Shown: in pieces, positions 63,631-64,000 of the stretch
Layout of the letters: each line of letters begins with the position of its first letter
Numbering within the stretch: position 1 is the stretch's first letter
NCBI RefSeq assembly: GCF_014641075.1
Contig: NZ_BMHP01000002.1
Coordinates: 372,001-436,000 of the forward strand
Direction of reading: 5' to 3'
From: Paenibacillus nasutitermitis
Lineage (GTDB): Bacteria > Bacillota > Bacilli > Paenibacillales > Paenibacillaceae
DNA: 64,000 nucleotides
Program-made: the position numbers and the translations under genes
Notes under the pieces: model-generated
Database searches by the model: none
Seen by the model: only the letters and a program-made list of their open reading frames with translations
Told to the model about the DNA's origin: nothing

Positions 63631-63685
63631 ATTATAACAATCCCGGGTAATCTTTTCACATCCTTAATTCTTATCTTTTTCTTAA
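63631..63685 (-). promoter_or_regulatory. Promoter of the two-component operon with the same box
   Basis: Minus-strand extended -10 TGTTATAAT (TATAAT at 63631-63636) with a poor -35. TCTTATCTTTTTCTTAA (plus, 63669-63685) begins 33 bases upstream of the -10 edge and is followed by TAAG. It agrees with the box at 61712-61728 in 15 of 17 positions. Confidence 0.75.
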
Positions 63686-63744
63686 TAAGCTGCAATGAAG
63701 GACTATCGCGCGCTGTTCTACCCGTCTATCTGTAAATACCCGCC

Positions 63745-63770
63745 AAAAAAAGCGCCGCTTAACGGCGCTC
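63745..63770 (-). terminator. Terminator of the gene running off the right edge
   Basis: AGCGCCG (63751-63757), loop CTTAA, CGGCGCT (63763-63769), then seven T on the minus strand. It stands 55 bases after the stop at 63825. Confidence 0.9.
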
Positions 63771-63824
63771 TACTGCATCTCTTTAGCAAACCTGCTGACC
63801 CTCGCATACGGCCTGGACTGCTTC

Positions 63825-64000
63825 CTAAGGAACTTTAATAACGAAGGGAACCAGAAAGGTCTCTCCCTTCCGCTTGAACTCGCCCCAGACCTTATAGATG
63901 CCGCCCTCTGGAAATGAGGTCATGAATTTGGCGTCCGGTCCTCCGGCTTTCTCTTCCATCGGATGAACATGCAAATACTTCTGCACCTCACTGTTTAGAA
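63825..64000 (-). CDS. C-terminal 58 residues of a probable secreted protein (partial)
   Basis: The frame is open to the window edge and ends TAG at 63825. Visible text includes YLHVHPMEE, GPDAKFMTSFPEGG and IYKVWGEFKRKGETFLVPF. The HVHP and FPEGGIYKVWGEF parts resemble the C-terminal domain of secreted or lipoprotein-type proteins found near metal or redox genes, but I cannot name the family with confidence. The 5' end is outside the window. Confidence 0.7.
   Translation of the reverse strand, partial: LNSEVQKYLHVHPMEEKAGGPDAKFMTSFPEGGIYKVWGEFKRKGETFLVPFVIKVP

Overview
The window looks like a chromosomal segment of a Paenibacillus-type, endospore-forming, low-to-moderate GC Firmicute. The pointers are a gerP spore germination cluster, a YjcZ-like sporulation peptide, CcpA, a bacillithiol-system bacilliredoxin (YtxJ/BrxC) close to ccpA, a glgBCDA cluster, PTS components, strong Shine-Dalgarno sequences and frequent TTG/GTG starts. 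No rRNA, tRNA, insertion sequence, prophage or CRISPR array was found. Most genes lie on the minus strand.

Layout. 0-8 kb: mtnN, ccpA, brxC, a zinc-ribbon protein, a VanZ-like protein, a DJ-1/PfpI protein (+), then PTS enzyme IICBA and enzyme I. 8-13.5 kb: a Q/N-rich protein with a repeated PVIS motif, aroA, aroK, a small unknown gene (+), gndA and another unknown. 13.7-19.9 kb: a rhamnose operon (rhaEW, an Anabaena-sensory-rhodopsin-transducer-like protein, rhaA, rhaB, DeoR-type rhaR). 20-23.4 kb: a small membrane protein and an Hsp20-like protein, facing away from gerPA-gerPE and a YjcZ-like gene. 23.6-31.4 kb: glycogen operon glgB-C-D-A followed by a GH15 glucoamylase instead of a phosphorylase. 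31.8-34.8 kb: an aldo/keto reductase, an AraC regulator and a secreted protein with 42-bp tandem repeats.

34.9-53.9 kb: one long exopolysaccharide operon, transcribed leftwards: PHP-type tyrosine phosphatase, chain-length regulator, BY-kinase, UDP-HexNAc 4,6-dehydratase, flippase, pyruvyltransferase, glycosyltransferases, polymerase-like protein, acyltransferases, UDP-glucuronate epimerase, a glycosyltransferase fused to a priming sugar transferase, aminotransferase, galU and ugd. Together they predict a diacetylbacillosamine-type primer, UDP-GlcA/UDP-GalA supply and pyruvylated repeat units. About 0.9 kb of AT-rich non-coding DNA with its own terminator lies upstream.

54.8-64 kb: an ArsR-type regulator divergent from a GH2 enzyme; a cytochrome P450 broken by one extra base in a G7 tract; an operon of a previously uncalled 53-aa membrane protein, a GT2 glycosyltransferase and a DUF2304 protein; a VanS/VanR-like two-component system; and the 3' end of a secreted protein. 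The two-component operon and the GT2 operon share one 17-bp motif at exactly the same distance from their -10 boxes, which links them as regulator and target. Several intergenic regions carry copies of a short palindromic repeat family.
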